Shown one piece after another: positions 9,595 to 17,447 of a stretch of 64,000 bases of DNA. Below the pieces are notes generated by a model. The model worked only from the letters and a program-made list of their open reading frames with translations. It made no database searches and was not told the origin of the DNA. A program made the translations under genes and the position numbers. The DNA comes from Phytohabitans houttuyneae (lineage in GTDB: Bacteria > Actinomycetota > Actinomycetes > Mycobacteriales > Micromonosporaceae): positions 2,232,997 to 2,296,996 of the forward strand of contig NZ_BLPF01000002.1 in the NCBI RefSeq assembly GCF_011764425.1. The letters are read 5' to 3'. Position 1 is the stretch's first letter, and each line of letters begins with the position of its first letter.

Positions 9595-9923
9595 CGAAGC
9601 GCACGCCGATTGCACCTGATCGGCAGTCACAGACCGCGACGACGGTGCCGGCGGGCTCGCGCACTCCCGCCTCGAAGGATCTGCGGAAGCACAGGTAGGG
9701 GAGGTCAGGTGGATCTTGCATCTTTCCTGGCCAATGCCTTACCCCGTAAGCCGGCCACTGCGGTTAGCCCCGCTCCGAGGGTCGAGGTGTCGATATGGCG
9801 CACCGACTCGGCTAGATCTCGACGCGGTGCCGCTTAAGCCCGACGGAGGTCGCTGGCCGTAGTAGAGCTCTCCACGACGGGCTCTCCTAGAGATCAGATG
9901 GGCGGAACCGCGGTCGGGTCGCT

Positions 9924-10880
9924 TCAAGGGGGTGCGGTCACCACGGCGGCGGTGGCGGCGGTGATGGCGGCGATGCGGTCGTAGTCGAGGGTTTCCGGGG
10001 TGTCGGTCGGCCGGTGGTAGTGCGGGTTGCGGAAGTTGGCCGTGTCCGTGACTTGGACGGCCGGCACGCCCAGGTCCCAGAAGGGCTTGTGGTCGCTGCG
10101 CGCGAAGTCGCGCACGAACGGCGCCACCCGGCCCAGCAGCCGCCCCAGCAGCGGCAGGTCGGTCGGGTCGCGGGCCAGCATGACCGCCTGGCGGCCGGCG
10201 GCGTGTGCGAGCGCGCCGCCGAGCGTGGCGGCCAGGCGGCGGGCGTCCGCGCGGTACAGGATGATGGTCCATTCGCCGCGGAAGCGGCGGGCGCGCATGC
10301 GGCGGGCCTGGCCGCGGTAGAGGGTGGACAGACCCGGCGGCAGGCGCTGGGTGTGCTCGTCCGTGGCGGTGTAGCCGACGCACTCGAAGACGATGACGCC
10401 GGCGGGAGCGCGGCCGGCCGCGACGAGCTCCGTGGCGAGGGCGCGGGAGCCGTGCAGGCCGGACTCCTCCTCGTCGAAGACGGCCAGCGTCAGGTCCGGC
10501 GTGGGCGGCACGATCCGGGCCAGCTCCAGCAGGCCGGCCACCCCGGAGGCGTTGTCGTCGGCGCCGGGGCTGCCGGGCACGGTGTCCAGGTGCGCGCCCA
10601 CGACGAAGCGGGCCGGGCCGGGTGCGGTGGTCGCCACCAGGTTGACCCCCGGGTAGCCCTCGTTGAACGGCCGCCGCCGGACCGACCAGCCGGCATCCTC
10701 CAGCTGGCCGGTCACGTACCGTTCGGCGCGCGCCATCGCCTCCGGCGCGTGCAGGCGGCCGCGCGGCTCGTCGAGGCGCTCCACGTCCGTGCGGATCCGC
10801 GCCACGTCGACCCGGCGGCGCAGGGCGTCCAGGTGGGCGGCGGACGGCGGGACCAGGCGTGGCTCGGCCGCTCCGAACAA
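9924..10880 (-). CDS. M28-family zinc aminopeptidase-like protein
   Basis: The 318-residue product has the M28 zinc-peptidase motif order. These are VVGAHLDTVPGSPGADDNASG (first zinc His and bridging Asp with the following Asp), AVFDEEESGLHGS (catalytic Glu and ligand Glu), a Glu in the FECVGY strand, and a C-terminal DTANFRNPHYHRPTDTPETLDY with the last His ligand. No signal peptide is seen, so it is probably cytoplasmic. The frame opens with a TTG 6 nt after the DUF6295 stop, with a poor ribosome site; a start a few codons downstream is possible. It is the last gene of a compact leftward operon. The peptide substrate is unknown. Confidence 0.85.
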   Translation of the reverse strand: MFGAAEPRLVPPSAAHLDALRRRVDVARIRTDVERLDEPRGRLHAPEAMARAERYVTGQLEDAGWSVRRRPFNEGYPGVNLVATTAPGPARFVVGAHLDTVPGSPGADDNASGVAGLLELARIVPPTPDLTLAVFDEEESGLHGSRALATELVAAGRAPAGVIVFECVGYTATDEHTQRLPPGLSTLYRGQARRMRARRFRGEWTIILYRADARRLAATLGGALAHAAGRQAVMLARDPTDLPLLGRLLGRVAPFVRDFARSDHKPFWDLGVPAVQVTDTANFRNPHYHRPTDTPETLDYDRIAAITAATAAVVTAPP

Positions 10881-10886
10881 GGCGGG

Positions 10887-11162
10887 CTACGAAGCGCGGA
10901 CCGGTGCGCCGCTGCGCTCCGCCGCCTCGATGACCGACTGGAGGGCGGCCACCAGCGCGCGACCGGTCTCCAGGTCCAGCTCCACCGCGACGCGGGCGGA
11001 GGGGCCGCGGGCCGGGTCGACGAAGTCGAGCAGCAGCGCGTGGTCGAAGCGGGAGCCGACGGCGTGGTCGAAGCCGACGTTGGCCGCGGTCACCGCGAAC
11101 CAGCCGGCGCCGCCCTTCGCGGCTCCCTCGGCGGGCAGGGTCTCGGAGATGTTGGTACACAT
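10887..11162 (-). CDS. DUF6295 family small protein
   Basis: This 91-residue protein starts MCTNISETLPAEGAAKGGAG and contains the conserved core GWFAVTAANVGFDHA and DPARGPSARVAVELDLETGRALVAAL. This matches my memory of the DUF6295 family, which often accompanies dienelactone-hydrolase genes in actinobacteria. The ATG at 11162 lies 2 nt beyond the hydrolase stop (11165), and the stop lies 6 nt before the M28 gene, so it is translationally coupled on both sides. No signal or membrane segment. Function is unknown; the context suggests an accessory to the hydrolase. Confidence 0.78.
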   Translation of the reverse strand: MCTNISETLPAEGAAKGGAGWFAVTAANVGFDHAVGSRFDHALLLDFVDPARGPSARVAVELDLETGRALVAALQSVIEAAERSGAPVRAS

Positions 11163-11164
11163 GG

Positions 11165-11947
11165 TCAGCTCCCGGTGGAGAGGTGGCGGCCGAAGAAGTC
11201 GAACACCTTCTGCCAACCGTCCATGGCGGACTCGGCGCGGTAGGCGGCGCGGTGGTAGTAGAAGAAGCCGTGCCCGGCGTCTGGGTACCGGTGGAACTCG
11301 TACTCCTTGCCGTGCTTGCGCAGCTCCTCCTCGTGCCGGTCGACGAGCTCCGGCGTCGGGGACTTGTCCTGGTCGCCGAAGAGGCCGAGCAGCGGCGCGT
11401 CCAGCCCGGCGGTGTAGTCGAGCACGGAGACCGGGCGCTGCGGGCTCAGCTCGTCGGGCGCGGCCACCACGCCGCCGCCCCACAGGTCGGCGACCGCGTC
11501 GAAGCCGCCGGCCTTGCTCGCCGCGAGCAGCGCGTGCCGGCCGCCGGAGCAGGTGCCGAAGACGCCGACCCGGCCGTTGGCCGTGGGCAGGGCGCGCAGC
11601 CAGTCGCGGGCGGCGACCAGGTCCTCCACCACCAGGTCGTCGGAGGCGCCGCCGGCCGCGCGGGCCGCCGCGGCCACGTCGTCGGGCTCGCCGTGGCCCG
11701 TGCGGCAGTACAGGTCCGGGCAGATGGCCGTGTACCCGTGGTCGGCGAAGCGGCGGGCGAACTCGCGGTACAGCTCGTCCCACCCGGGCAGGTGGTGGAC
11801 GAGCACCACGCCGGGGTACGGCCCGGGGCCCTCGGGACGGGCGACGTAGGCGTGGACGAGGTCGCCGTTGCCGGCACGGTAGGCGGTGACGCCGGCGGCG
11901 AGGCCGGCCGGGGCGTCGGTGCGCAGTGAGTTCCACACAGGGAACAA
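11165..11947 (-). CDS. Dienelactone hydrolase family protein
   Basis: The 260-residue alpha/beta hydrolase has the dienelactone-hydrolase pattern: a first strand YPGVVLVHHLPGW, GYTAICPDLYCRTG, the cysteine nucleophile elbow VGVFGTCSGGRHAL (Cys in place of Ser), an acid near APLLGLFGDQDKSP, and the His in PDAGHGFFYY. Members hydrolyse ester or lactone bonds in cytosolic aromatic or xenobiotic breakdown. The frame starts at TTG 11947, one base past the DUF72 stop; a GTG three codons further in (11938) is an alternative start. It sits inside the DUF72-DLH-DUF6295-M28 block. The natural substrate is not evident. Confidence 0.88.
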   Translation of the reverse strand: MFPVWNSLRTDAPAGLAAGVTAYRAGNGDLVHAYVARPEGPGPYPGVVLVHHLPGWDELYREFARRFADHGYTAICPDLYCRTGHGEPDDVAAAARAAGGASDDLVVEDLVAARDWLRALPTANGRVGVFGTCSGGRHALLAASKAGGFDAVADLWGGGVVAAPDELSPQRPVSVLDYTAGLDAPLLGLFGDQDKSPTPELVDRHEEELRKHGKEYEFHRYPDAGHGFFYYHRAAYRAESAMDGWQKVFDFFGRHLSTGS

Positions 11948-11948
11948 C

Positions 11949-12800
11949 TTAGAAGAGGGTCAGGGGCGCGGCCGGTATCGGGTCCGGCAGCGGCGCCAGG
12001 CCCGGCACCAGGACGCGGACCTCCTCGTGGAAGCGGCGGGCGAGCGCCGGCGCCTCGGCGTTGTCGGGCGTGTGGACGAAGACGGTGGGCGTGCGCCCCT
12101 CGCGCAGCCAGCCGGCGGTGACCTCGACCCACCGCCGCCAGCCCTCGACGGTGCGGGCGGTGTCGTCGCGGCCGAGGTAGCGCACGATCGGGCGGGTGGT
12201 CAGCGCGCGGGTGCGCAGCGGCATCCGCGGCTTCTTCATCCAGGCGTCCCGCTCGGCGTCGCTGGTGGGCGGCCGCGCGAAGAAGGCGGTGGTGTCGAAG
12301 GGAATCCACTCGGCACCGGCGGCGGTGAGCACCTCCTCGAGCTGCGCCGCGGCGCGCGGCTCCGCGAAGAAGTCGGGGTGGCGGACCTCGACCGCGTACC
12401 GGTGGTCGGCCGGGAGCCGGCGCAGGAAGCGGGCCAGCACGGGGACGTCGCCGGGGCCGAACGAGCCGGGCAGCTGGACCCAGAGCGCGTGCGCCCTCGG
12501 CCCGAGCGGCTCGACCGCGTCGAGGAACGCGCGCAGCGGCTCGCCGGCGTCGGCGAGCCGCCGTTCATGCGTGACGGTCTTGGGCAGCTTGACGACGAAG
12601 CGGAAGTCGGGGCCGGTCTGCTGCGCCCACGACGCCACCGTCTCCCGCGTGGGGGTGGCGTAGAACGTGGTGTTGCCCTCGACCGCGTCGCACCAGCTGG
12701 CGTAGTGCCGCAGCCGCTCGTGCGGCGGCAGCGGGTGCGGCATGAAGCGCCCCTGCCAGGACCTGAGCGTCCACATCGCGCAGCCCACGTGAAGGCGCAT
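11949..12800 (-). CDS. DUF72 domain protein (YecE-like TIM-barrel)
   Basis: The 283-residue protein begins MRLHVGCAMWTLRSWQGRF and continues with ERLRHYASWCDAVEGNTTFYATP and FRFVVKLPKTVTHERRL, all hallmarks of DUF72. Later FVHTPDNAEAPALARRFHEE near the C-terminus also fits. The fold is a TIM barrel distantly related to sugar-phosphate isomerases; no biochemical role is established. No signal peptide. Its start lies 9 nt after the small membrane-protein stop and its stop nearly touches the next start, so it is within the leftward operon. Confidence 0.88.
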   Translation of the reverse strand: MRLHVGCAMWTLRSWQGRFMPHPLPPHERLRHYASWCDAVEGNTTFYATPTRETVASWAQQTGPDFRFVVKLPKTVTHERRLADAGEPLRAFLDAVEPLGPRAHALWVQLPGSFGPGDVPVLARFLRRLPADHRYAVEVRHPDFFAEPRAAAQLEEVLTAAGAEWIPFDTTAFFARPPTSDAERDAWMKKPRMPLRTRALTTRPIVRYLGRDDTARTVEGWRRWVEVTAGWLREGRTPTVFVHTPDNAEAPALARRFHEEVRVLVPGLAPLPDPIPAAPLTLF

Positions 12801-12809
12801 GCCCCCATC

Positions 12810-13253
12810 TCACCACAGCCGGCGGCGGGCGACGACCAGCGCCACCACCACGAGAACGGCCAGCACGGCACCGGCGACCGGCAGCCACGGCAAGCCCGGG
12901 GAAGCCGCCGGAGCCGGTGCCTCCGGCGGCAGCTCGCAGGTCACCGCCGCCGGTGCCGCCGCGGCGCCCACCTCGAAGCGGGCGTCGCAGCGGGCCACCG
13001 CCGGCATGGCCATCTCGGCGGTCACCGCCCATTGGCCGGGCGGCAGCTGTCCGGTGTACGTGAGCGTGCCGGCGCCGTCGCCGATCGGGCGCAGCGGCGC
13101 CGGCCCGACCCGCTGGCCGGCCGCCGACCCGGTGAGGATCGCGGTGGCCGGCCCGGTGACCGGGTGCCCGTCCGTCCACTTCGCGGTGATCCAGACCGAG
13201 CCGGCGCCGTCCGAGTGGACAGTCAGGACGGCGCCGGCGTGCGCACGAACCAT
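12810..13253 (-). CDS. Small protein with C-terminal membrane anchor, no signal peptide
   Basis: The 147-residue product begins MVRAHAGAVLTVHSDGAGSVWI. It looks like the mature N-terminus of an exported beta-sandwich protein, and ends with a 20-residue hydrophobic segment (GAVLAVLVVVALVV) followed by RRRLW, a classic stop-transfer tail. Two Cys (in ARCDARF and VTCELPP) could form a disulphide. No export signal precedes it. The ATG overlaps the protease TGA as TGATG, so translation is coupled. Either the signal was lost by deletion or the protein inserts by its C-terminal tail. I do not recognise a named family; CopC/YtkA-like folding is only a guess. Confidence 0.65.
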   Translation of the reverse strand: MVRAHAGAVLTVHSDGAGSVWITAKWTDGHPVTGPATAILTGSAAGQRVGPAPLRPIGDGAGTLTYTGQLPPGQWAVTAEMAMPAVARCDARFEVGAAAAPAAVTCELPPEAPAPAASPGLPWLPVAGAVLAVLVVVALVVARRRLW

Positions 13254-14743
13254 CAGGGACCGAACGCCTTGACTTCCAGCAGCCCGACCGAACCTGCCCC
13301 GCTCTGCAGCACCACCCGCAGCCGCGTGGTGCTCACGCTGCTGAACGTCACCCGGTTGTACTGGTTGACCGCGACCGGGTAGCCGCTGGCGCCGGCCACG
13401 TCGACGTACGCGCTGCCGTTCCAGGACTGGAGCCGCCACGACGCGGGTACGCGGACGCCGCCGTTGTCGTCGAAGAAGTACACCTCGGCCGAGGTGAGCG
13501 TCTGCGCCGAGGCCCAGGTCAGCAGCGCCCACTGCTCACCGGTGTTCGGCCAGGTGCCCCAGCGGGGGTTGACGGTGTCGTTCGACGAGCCGGGCTCGGC
13601 GCCGTCGTTGATGGCGGCCACGCTCTCCCACGACGAGGTGTACGAGGCGGACGCGGTCGCGCTCAGCGCGCGGTTCTGGCCGGGCTGCGGTCCCGGTCCG
13701 GAGCCGCCGCCGCGGATGAGGAAGAGGTTGTCGGCGACGTTGAAGTTGTTCGCCAGGTACGAGCCGGCGGCCGGGTTGGTGTGGTAGTAGTCGTCGTGGT
13801 TGCAGTCCAGCCGCTGGTCGTGCGCGCGGTCCGGGCAGCTGGTCCGGATGACCACGTTCGGTCCGTCCTTGTAGCACATGACATCCCACTCGTCCACGCA
13901 GTGCGCCGCGCCGGATCCGTTGGGCGCGTTGTTGTTGACGGCGCCGAGCGTGTGGCCCAGCTCGTGCGCGGCCACGCCCGCGCTCCAGCAGCCGTTGTCG
14001 GCCCGCGCGTACTCGGGGCCGGAGTTGGAGCGGTTGGCGTCGGTCTTGCGGGTGTCGCCCGCGAAGCCGCCGATTCCACAGTAGACATCGGCGTCGACGA
14101 ACTGGAGGTACTTGCGGTCGGTGCGCGTGTACCCGGCGGCGCGCACCGCGTTGAGCAGTGGCGCCCAGTCGTTGGCGTTGAGCGCCGAGTCGGCGATCTG
14201 TACGTCGCGGACGACCGGCCGGCAGGCGCCGTTGACGTTCTCCGTCACGTACCGCACGTGGCGCTCGCCGCCGGTCTCGCGGGCGCTCTCGTTGAAGATG
14301 ACGTCGACGCCCTCGGCCAGCGTGCGGAAGGTCTCCAGGTACTGCTGGTACCGGCTGGTCGAGCCGTGGATGTAGAGCACCTCCACGCGGCGGCCGGACG
14401 TGCCGTCGCCCTCGCAGACGGCCAGCGCGCTGGCGTTGGTGCCGGCCGCGGGCGCGGCGAAGGGCTGGATGCGGCGCTTGACCGACAGGCCTGCCGGAGC
14501 GGGGTCCGGCCCGTGCGTGCACATGACCGGTGACACGCCCTTGACCTGGAACACGCCGGCGCACGGCCCGTCCTTGGCCGCGGTGAGTCCACTGTAGATC
14601 ATGCCGCGCGCGGCGTCGTCGGCCGGTACGCCGCTGGGCTCGCCGGCGAACGCGCTGCCGGCGAGAAGTCCGATGAGGACGGTGAGTGCGGACGTGCCGG
14701 CGAGCAGCGACAAGCGCAGGCGGCGGCGGGGATGGTCGGGCAT
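13253..14743 (-). CDS. Secreted zinc metalloprotease with C-terminal F5/8-type (discoidin-like) domain
   Basis: The 496-residue exported protein has a basic N-terminus (PRRRLRL) and a hydrophobic core ending SAFAG. The catalytic region carries VAAHELGHTLGAVNNN, an HExxHxxG zinc motif, followed about 25 residues later by a Met-turn-like DVMCY, as in metzincins. Many Cys suggest disulphides. After a GGGSGPGPQPGQ linker, a discoidin/F5-8C-like domain (ASYTSSWESVAAINDGAEPG to GLLEVKAFGP) probably binds carbohydrate. The ATG at 14743 follows GGAAGGG and opens the signal; an upstream in-frame extension looks noncoding. It is the first gene of the leftward operon ending at 9924. Confidence 0.85.
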   Translation of the reverse strand: MPDHPRRRLRLSLLAGTSALTVLIGLLAGSAFAGEPSGVPADDAARGMIYSGLTAAKDGPCAGVFQVKGVSPVMCTHGPDPAPAGLSVKRRIQPFAAPAAGTNASALAVCEGDGTSGRRVEVLYIHGSTSRYQQYLETFRTLAEGVDVIFNESARETGGERHVRYVTENVNGACRPVVRDVQIADSALNANDWAPLLNAVRAAGYTRTDRKYLQFVDADVYCGIGGFAGDTRKTDANRSNSGPEYARADNGCWSAGVAAHELGHTLGAVNNNAPNGSGAAHCVDEWDVMCYKDGPNVVIRTSCPDRAHDQRLDCNHDDYYHTNPAAGSYLANNFNVADNLFLIRGGGSGPGPQPGQNRALSATASASYTSSWESVAAINDGAEPGSSNDTVNPRWGTWPNTGEQWALLTWASAQTLTSAEVYFFDDNGGVRVPASWRLQSWNGSAYVDVAGASGYPVAVNQYNRVTFSSVSTTRLRVVLQSGAGSVGLLEVKAFGP

Positions 14744-14861
14744 TCGCGGTTTCCCTTCCGGAGAGAAACGGCGCGCCGCCCGGAGGCGCGGGGGAGATTT
14801 GTCATAGACAAGCAGCAACGGTCATCAATGTCAAGACCGCGCGTGCCGGTACGCTCTCGGC
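14744..14861. promoter_or_regulatory. Divergent promoter region (protease operon / TRAP-type binding protein)
   Basis: These 118 bases lie between the divergent starts at 14743 and 14862 and must carry both promoters. The plus strand has ACGCTCTCGGC just before the forward ATG and no strong ribosome site. I cannot name a confident -35/-10 pair or operator. Confidence 0.35.
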
Positions 14862-15854
14862 ATGAGCGTGAATCGACGTACGTTGATCAAGGCCGCCGGG
14901 GCGGCGCCGCTCGGACTCGCCCTCCCGGCGCACGGCCGGCCGCGACCGCCCGTCACCGTGCGCGTGGCCACCCCCTTCGCGGCGGGCCACATCCTGGCCG
15001 ACACGGCGCTGAGGTTCAAGGAGCTGCTGGAGGCGGAGACCCGCGGCCGGCTGGTCGTCGAGGTGGCCACCTCGGTGCTCAACGAGCAGACGATCAACCC
15101 CGCGATGGCACCCTGCGAGCCGGCCGAGCGGGTCGCGGACATCGTCCTGACCGGCGGCCAGCCGATCCAGGACTACGCCCCGGCGTACTTCTTCTTCAAC
15201 GGGCCATACGTGATCCGTGACTACGCGCACTTCCAGCGCGTCTGGCGCAGCCACCTCGGCGACGAGGCCCGCGCCCTGGTCCGCACCGGCGGCAACCTCG
15301 TCTCCCTCGGCACCGTCTACAGGGGATTTCGCCAGTTCACCGCCAACCGCGCGATCGTCACGCCGGCCGACCTCGCCGGCATCAGGCTGCGCCTGCCGCC
15401 GGTGCCCGACTGGGTGGCCGTCTGGTCCGCGCTGGGCGCGGTGCCGGTGCAGGTCCCGCTCACCGGCATCTACGAGGCGCTGCGCACCGGCGTCGCCGAG
15501 GCCTCCGAGGGCGACCTGACCCAGATCTCCTCGCTGCGCCTCTTCGAGGTGCAGTCGCACCTGGCGCTGACCGGCCACCTGGTCGGCTTCGGGCTCGTCG
15601 CGGCCAACGCGTGCTTCCTGCGCGACGTGCCCTGGCCCGACAAGGTCCGCCGCGCGATGCGCAAGGCCACCGAGTGGGGCTCCGCCTTCATGGCCGACCG
15701 CGAGGCGGCGCTGCTGGGCGAGCTGGAGACGGCCGGCATGACCGTGGTCACCCCGGACGCGGCGGCCATCGAGGCGGCGGCCCGGCCCGCGATCGAGCAG
15801 CTGTTCGCCACGACCTGGAACGTCACGACCTGGGACGAGGTGCTCGCCATCTGA
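14862..15854 (+). CDS. TRAP-transporter DctP-type substrate-binding protein (orphan)
   Basis: The 330-residue protein has a twin-arginine-like leader, NRRTLIKAAGAAPLG, and the DctP fold: TVRVATPFAAGHILADTALRFKELLE at the start, DIVLTGGQPIQDYAP, and the specificity segment LAGIRLRLPPVPDWVAVWSALGAVPVQVPLTGIYEALRTG, whose conserved Arg normally binds a carboxylate. TRAP systems import organic acids with DctQ and DctM membrane subunits, but neither neighbour encodes them. It may serve a distant permease or act as a sensor. The ATG opens the signal directly. Standalone transcription is likely, given the divergent neighbour and a hairpin downstream. Confidence 0.85.
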   Translation: MSVNRRTLIKAAGAAPLGLALPAHGRPRPPVTVRVATPFAAGHILADTALRFKELLEAETRGRLVVEVATSVLNEQTINPAMAPCEPAERVADIVLTGGQPIQDYAPAYFFFNGPYVIRDYAHFQRVWRSHLGDEARALVRTGGNLVSLGTVYRGFRQFTANRAIVTPADLAGIRLRLPPVPDWVAVWSALGAVPVQVPLTGIYEALRTGVAEASEGDLTQISSLRLFEVQSHLALTGHLVGFGLVAANACFLRDVPWPDKVRRAMRKATEWGSAFMADREAALLGELETAGMTVVTPDAAAIEAAARPAIEQLFATTWNVTTWDEVLAI

Positions 15855-15869
15855 CCGCACGCCGGTCGT

Positions 15870-15903
15870 GACCGCTCCCGCCGCGCCGGCGGCGGCCGCG
15901 GTC
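15870..15903 (+). terminator. Probable hairpin terminator
   Basis: GACCGC (15870-15875) pairs with GCGGTC (15898-15903), and the interior CCGCCG/CGGCGG also pairs, with a small bulge. It starts 15 nt after the DctP-type gene stop. The stem is imperfect, so confidence is moderate. Confidence 0.45.
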
Positions 15904-16038
15904 CTCGCGTACGGATTGATCAACTAACTGTTCACGTCGGCATCGCCTGCTGATCACTGGGGCGAGCCCGTGAGTTTCACGAGGCCGGCACAGACTCGGG
16001 GCTGCCCCGAACCCCCTCTCCACCAGGAGTGCTGCCTC

Positions 16039-16729
16039 GTGCCCACCCGCGGCCTTCGCGGCTCGGCCCGCCTCGCCGGCGTTCTGGCGTGCGCGGCCGC
16101 CGCCGTGTGCGCGGTACCGGCGCCGGCCGGCGCCCATCCGTTCGGCGACCCGCAGACGGTGGCGATCGAGGCCGACCCGGGCCGGCCCGAGGTCGTGCGG
16201 GTGCGGTGGAGGGTCGGCGGCCTCGACGACCTCACGGTGCTGGGGTGGCGCTCGGGCTGCTCCCGCGCGACCGGGTCATGCTCGACGGCGCCGTGTCCTA
16301 CCGGGACTCGGACGCGGCGGTCGTCGGCCCGTCCCGGCAGCTCGCGGACTACCTGCTCAAGCGGGTCACCGTCACCAGCGACGGGCGGGCCTGCCCGGGT
16401 GCCGTGGCGCCGCCGGCCGACCTGGCGCGCGCCGGCGCCACGATCGACTTCACCTGCGCCGGGGCGGTCGGCGTGGCGTCCGTCGGGGTGCGGACGCTCA
16501 CCGACCTCGACCCGGCCTACCGGACGCTGGCCACCGGACCCGGTGGTGTCCGCGCGGTCTACACCTCTGACGCGTACACCCGTGAATGGACGCTCGGCGA
16601 CGTGCCGGCGGCGGCCGGCGGGGTGACCGGCGCGGGCGCGGTGCCGCTCTTCAGATCGGGGCCGTGGCGGGCGGCCTGCTCCTGATCGCGGCCGCCGCGC
16701 TCGCGCTGCGCCGGCGGGTGGCGGCATGA
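16039..16729 (+). pseudogene. Exported membrane-anchored protein partnered with NicO transporter; two apparent frameshifts
   Basis: Read across frames this gives about 230 residues: a signal peptide (ARLAGVLACAAAAVCAVPAPAGA, then HPFGDP), an extracellular domain with RVRWRVGGLDDLTVLG..., and a C-terminal membrane anchor (GAVAGGLLLIAAAALAL) followed by RRRVAA. The frame breaks at the GGGG run 16242-16245 and again near 16652 (CTCTTCAG, expected CTCTTCCAG). One added base at each place restores the protein. GTG 16039 has AGGAG about 10 nt upstream. The stop overlaps the NicO start as ATGA. Proteins of this shape precede nickel/cobalt-type exporters in actinobacteria; a metal-related extracytoplasmic role is inference. 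Confidence 0.7.
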
Positions 16730-17439
16730 TCGCGGAGCAGCTGCAGAGCGCGATCGAGTCGCCCGGGGTGGGGCCGGCGGCGTTCGCGCTGGCGTTCGCG
16801 GCGGGTGCCGGGCACGCGGTGACGCCGGGGCACGGCAAGAGCCTGGCGGCCGCGTACCTCGTGGGCGCGCGCGGGCGGGTGCGGGACGCGGCGTGGCTCG
16901 GCGGCGCGGTGGCGGCGATGCACACGCTCTCGGTGCTGGTGATCGGTCTGGCGTGGACGTTTCTGTCCCTTTCGGACAGTGTCCGCATGGAGGAGCTCAC
17001 CGGCTGGCTCCAGCTCGTCGCCGGCGTGCTCGTGCTCGGCACCGGGCTCTGGCTGCTGCGGCGGCGAAACCGTCACCACCACCACCACGACCACGACCAC
17101 CACCGCGGCACGCGGCCGGGGCTGCTGCTGCTCGGCGCCTCGGGCGGGCTTACCCCGTCGCCGGCCGCGTTCCTCGTGCTGGTGACCGGGCTGTTCCTCG
17201 GGCGGGCGGGCTTCGCGCTGCTGCTGGTGCTGGCGTTCGGGATCGGCATGGCCGTCGTGCTCTTCGGCGTCGGCCTGCTCGCGATCGGCGGCGGCACGGC
17301 GGTCACCCGCGGCGCGCACGCGCACGCCACCCTCCGCCTGGCCGCGCGCGCGGCCCCGGTGCTGGCCGCCGCCGGCATCACGCTCTTCGGTGCCGGCCTC
17401 ACCGCCGTCGCCGCGATCCACCTCACCACCGTCGCCTAA
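16726..17439 (+). CDS. NicO/RcnA-type nickel/cobalt transporter
   Basis: The 237-residue polytopic membrane protein carries the NicO signature GAGHAVTPGHGKSLAAAYLVG in its first helices. A cytoplasmic or periplasmic His-rich loop, RRRNRHHHHHDHDHHRG, is typical of metal-responsive family members. A second conserved block, GLTPSPAAFLVLV, follows, then two more hydrophobic segments. About six membrane helices are visible. The family moves Ni2+ or Co2+, often outward. The ATG overlaps the upstream stop and the stop TAA overlaps the ribosome site (TAAGGAG) of the phosphoesterase gene, so all three genes form one operon. Confidence 0.88.
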   Translation: MIAEQLQSAIESPGVGPAAFALAFAAGAGHAVTPGHGKSLAAAYLVGARGRVRDAAWLGGAVAAMHTLSVLVIGLAWTFLSLSDSVRMEELTGWLQLVAGVLVLGTGLWLLRRRNRHHHHHDHDHHRGTRPGLLLLGASGGLTPSPAAFLVLVTGLFLGRAGFALLLVLAFGIGMAVVLFGVGLLAIGGGTAVTRGAHAHATLRLAARAAPVLAAAGITLFGAGLTAVAAIHLTTVA

Positions 17440-17447
17440 GGAGAACC

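Larger units (their letters stand above)
9089..9923. other. 835-bp gene-free region with degenerate repeats
   Basis: No credible gene lies between lexA and the M28 peptidase gene. Short open frames exist but lack ribosome sites, family features and consistent codon bias. The stretch is less GC-rich than its surroundings in places and contains at least four copies of a 19-bp motif, three of them within longer degenerate repeats, described separately. The last 300 bases (about 9600-9920) hold nothing recognisable apart from scattered AGATCTCG and GGATCTTGC fragments of the same flavour. Confidence 0.6.

Noticed and set aside
9174-9837. Several 60-90 codon frames in the lexA-M28 gap
   Set aside because: They run through the repeat units, have no ribosome sites and share no features; the repeats explain the sequence better.
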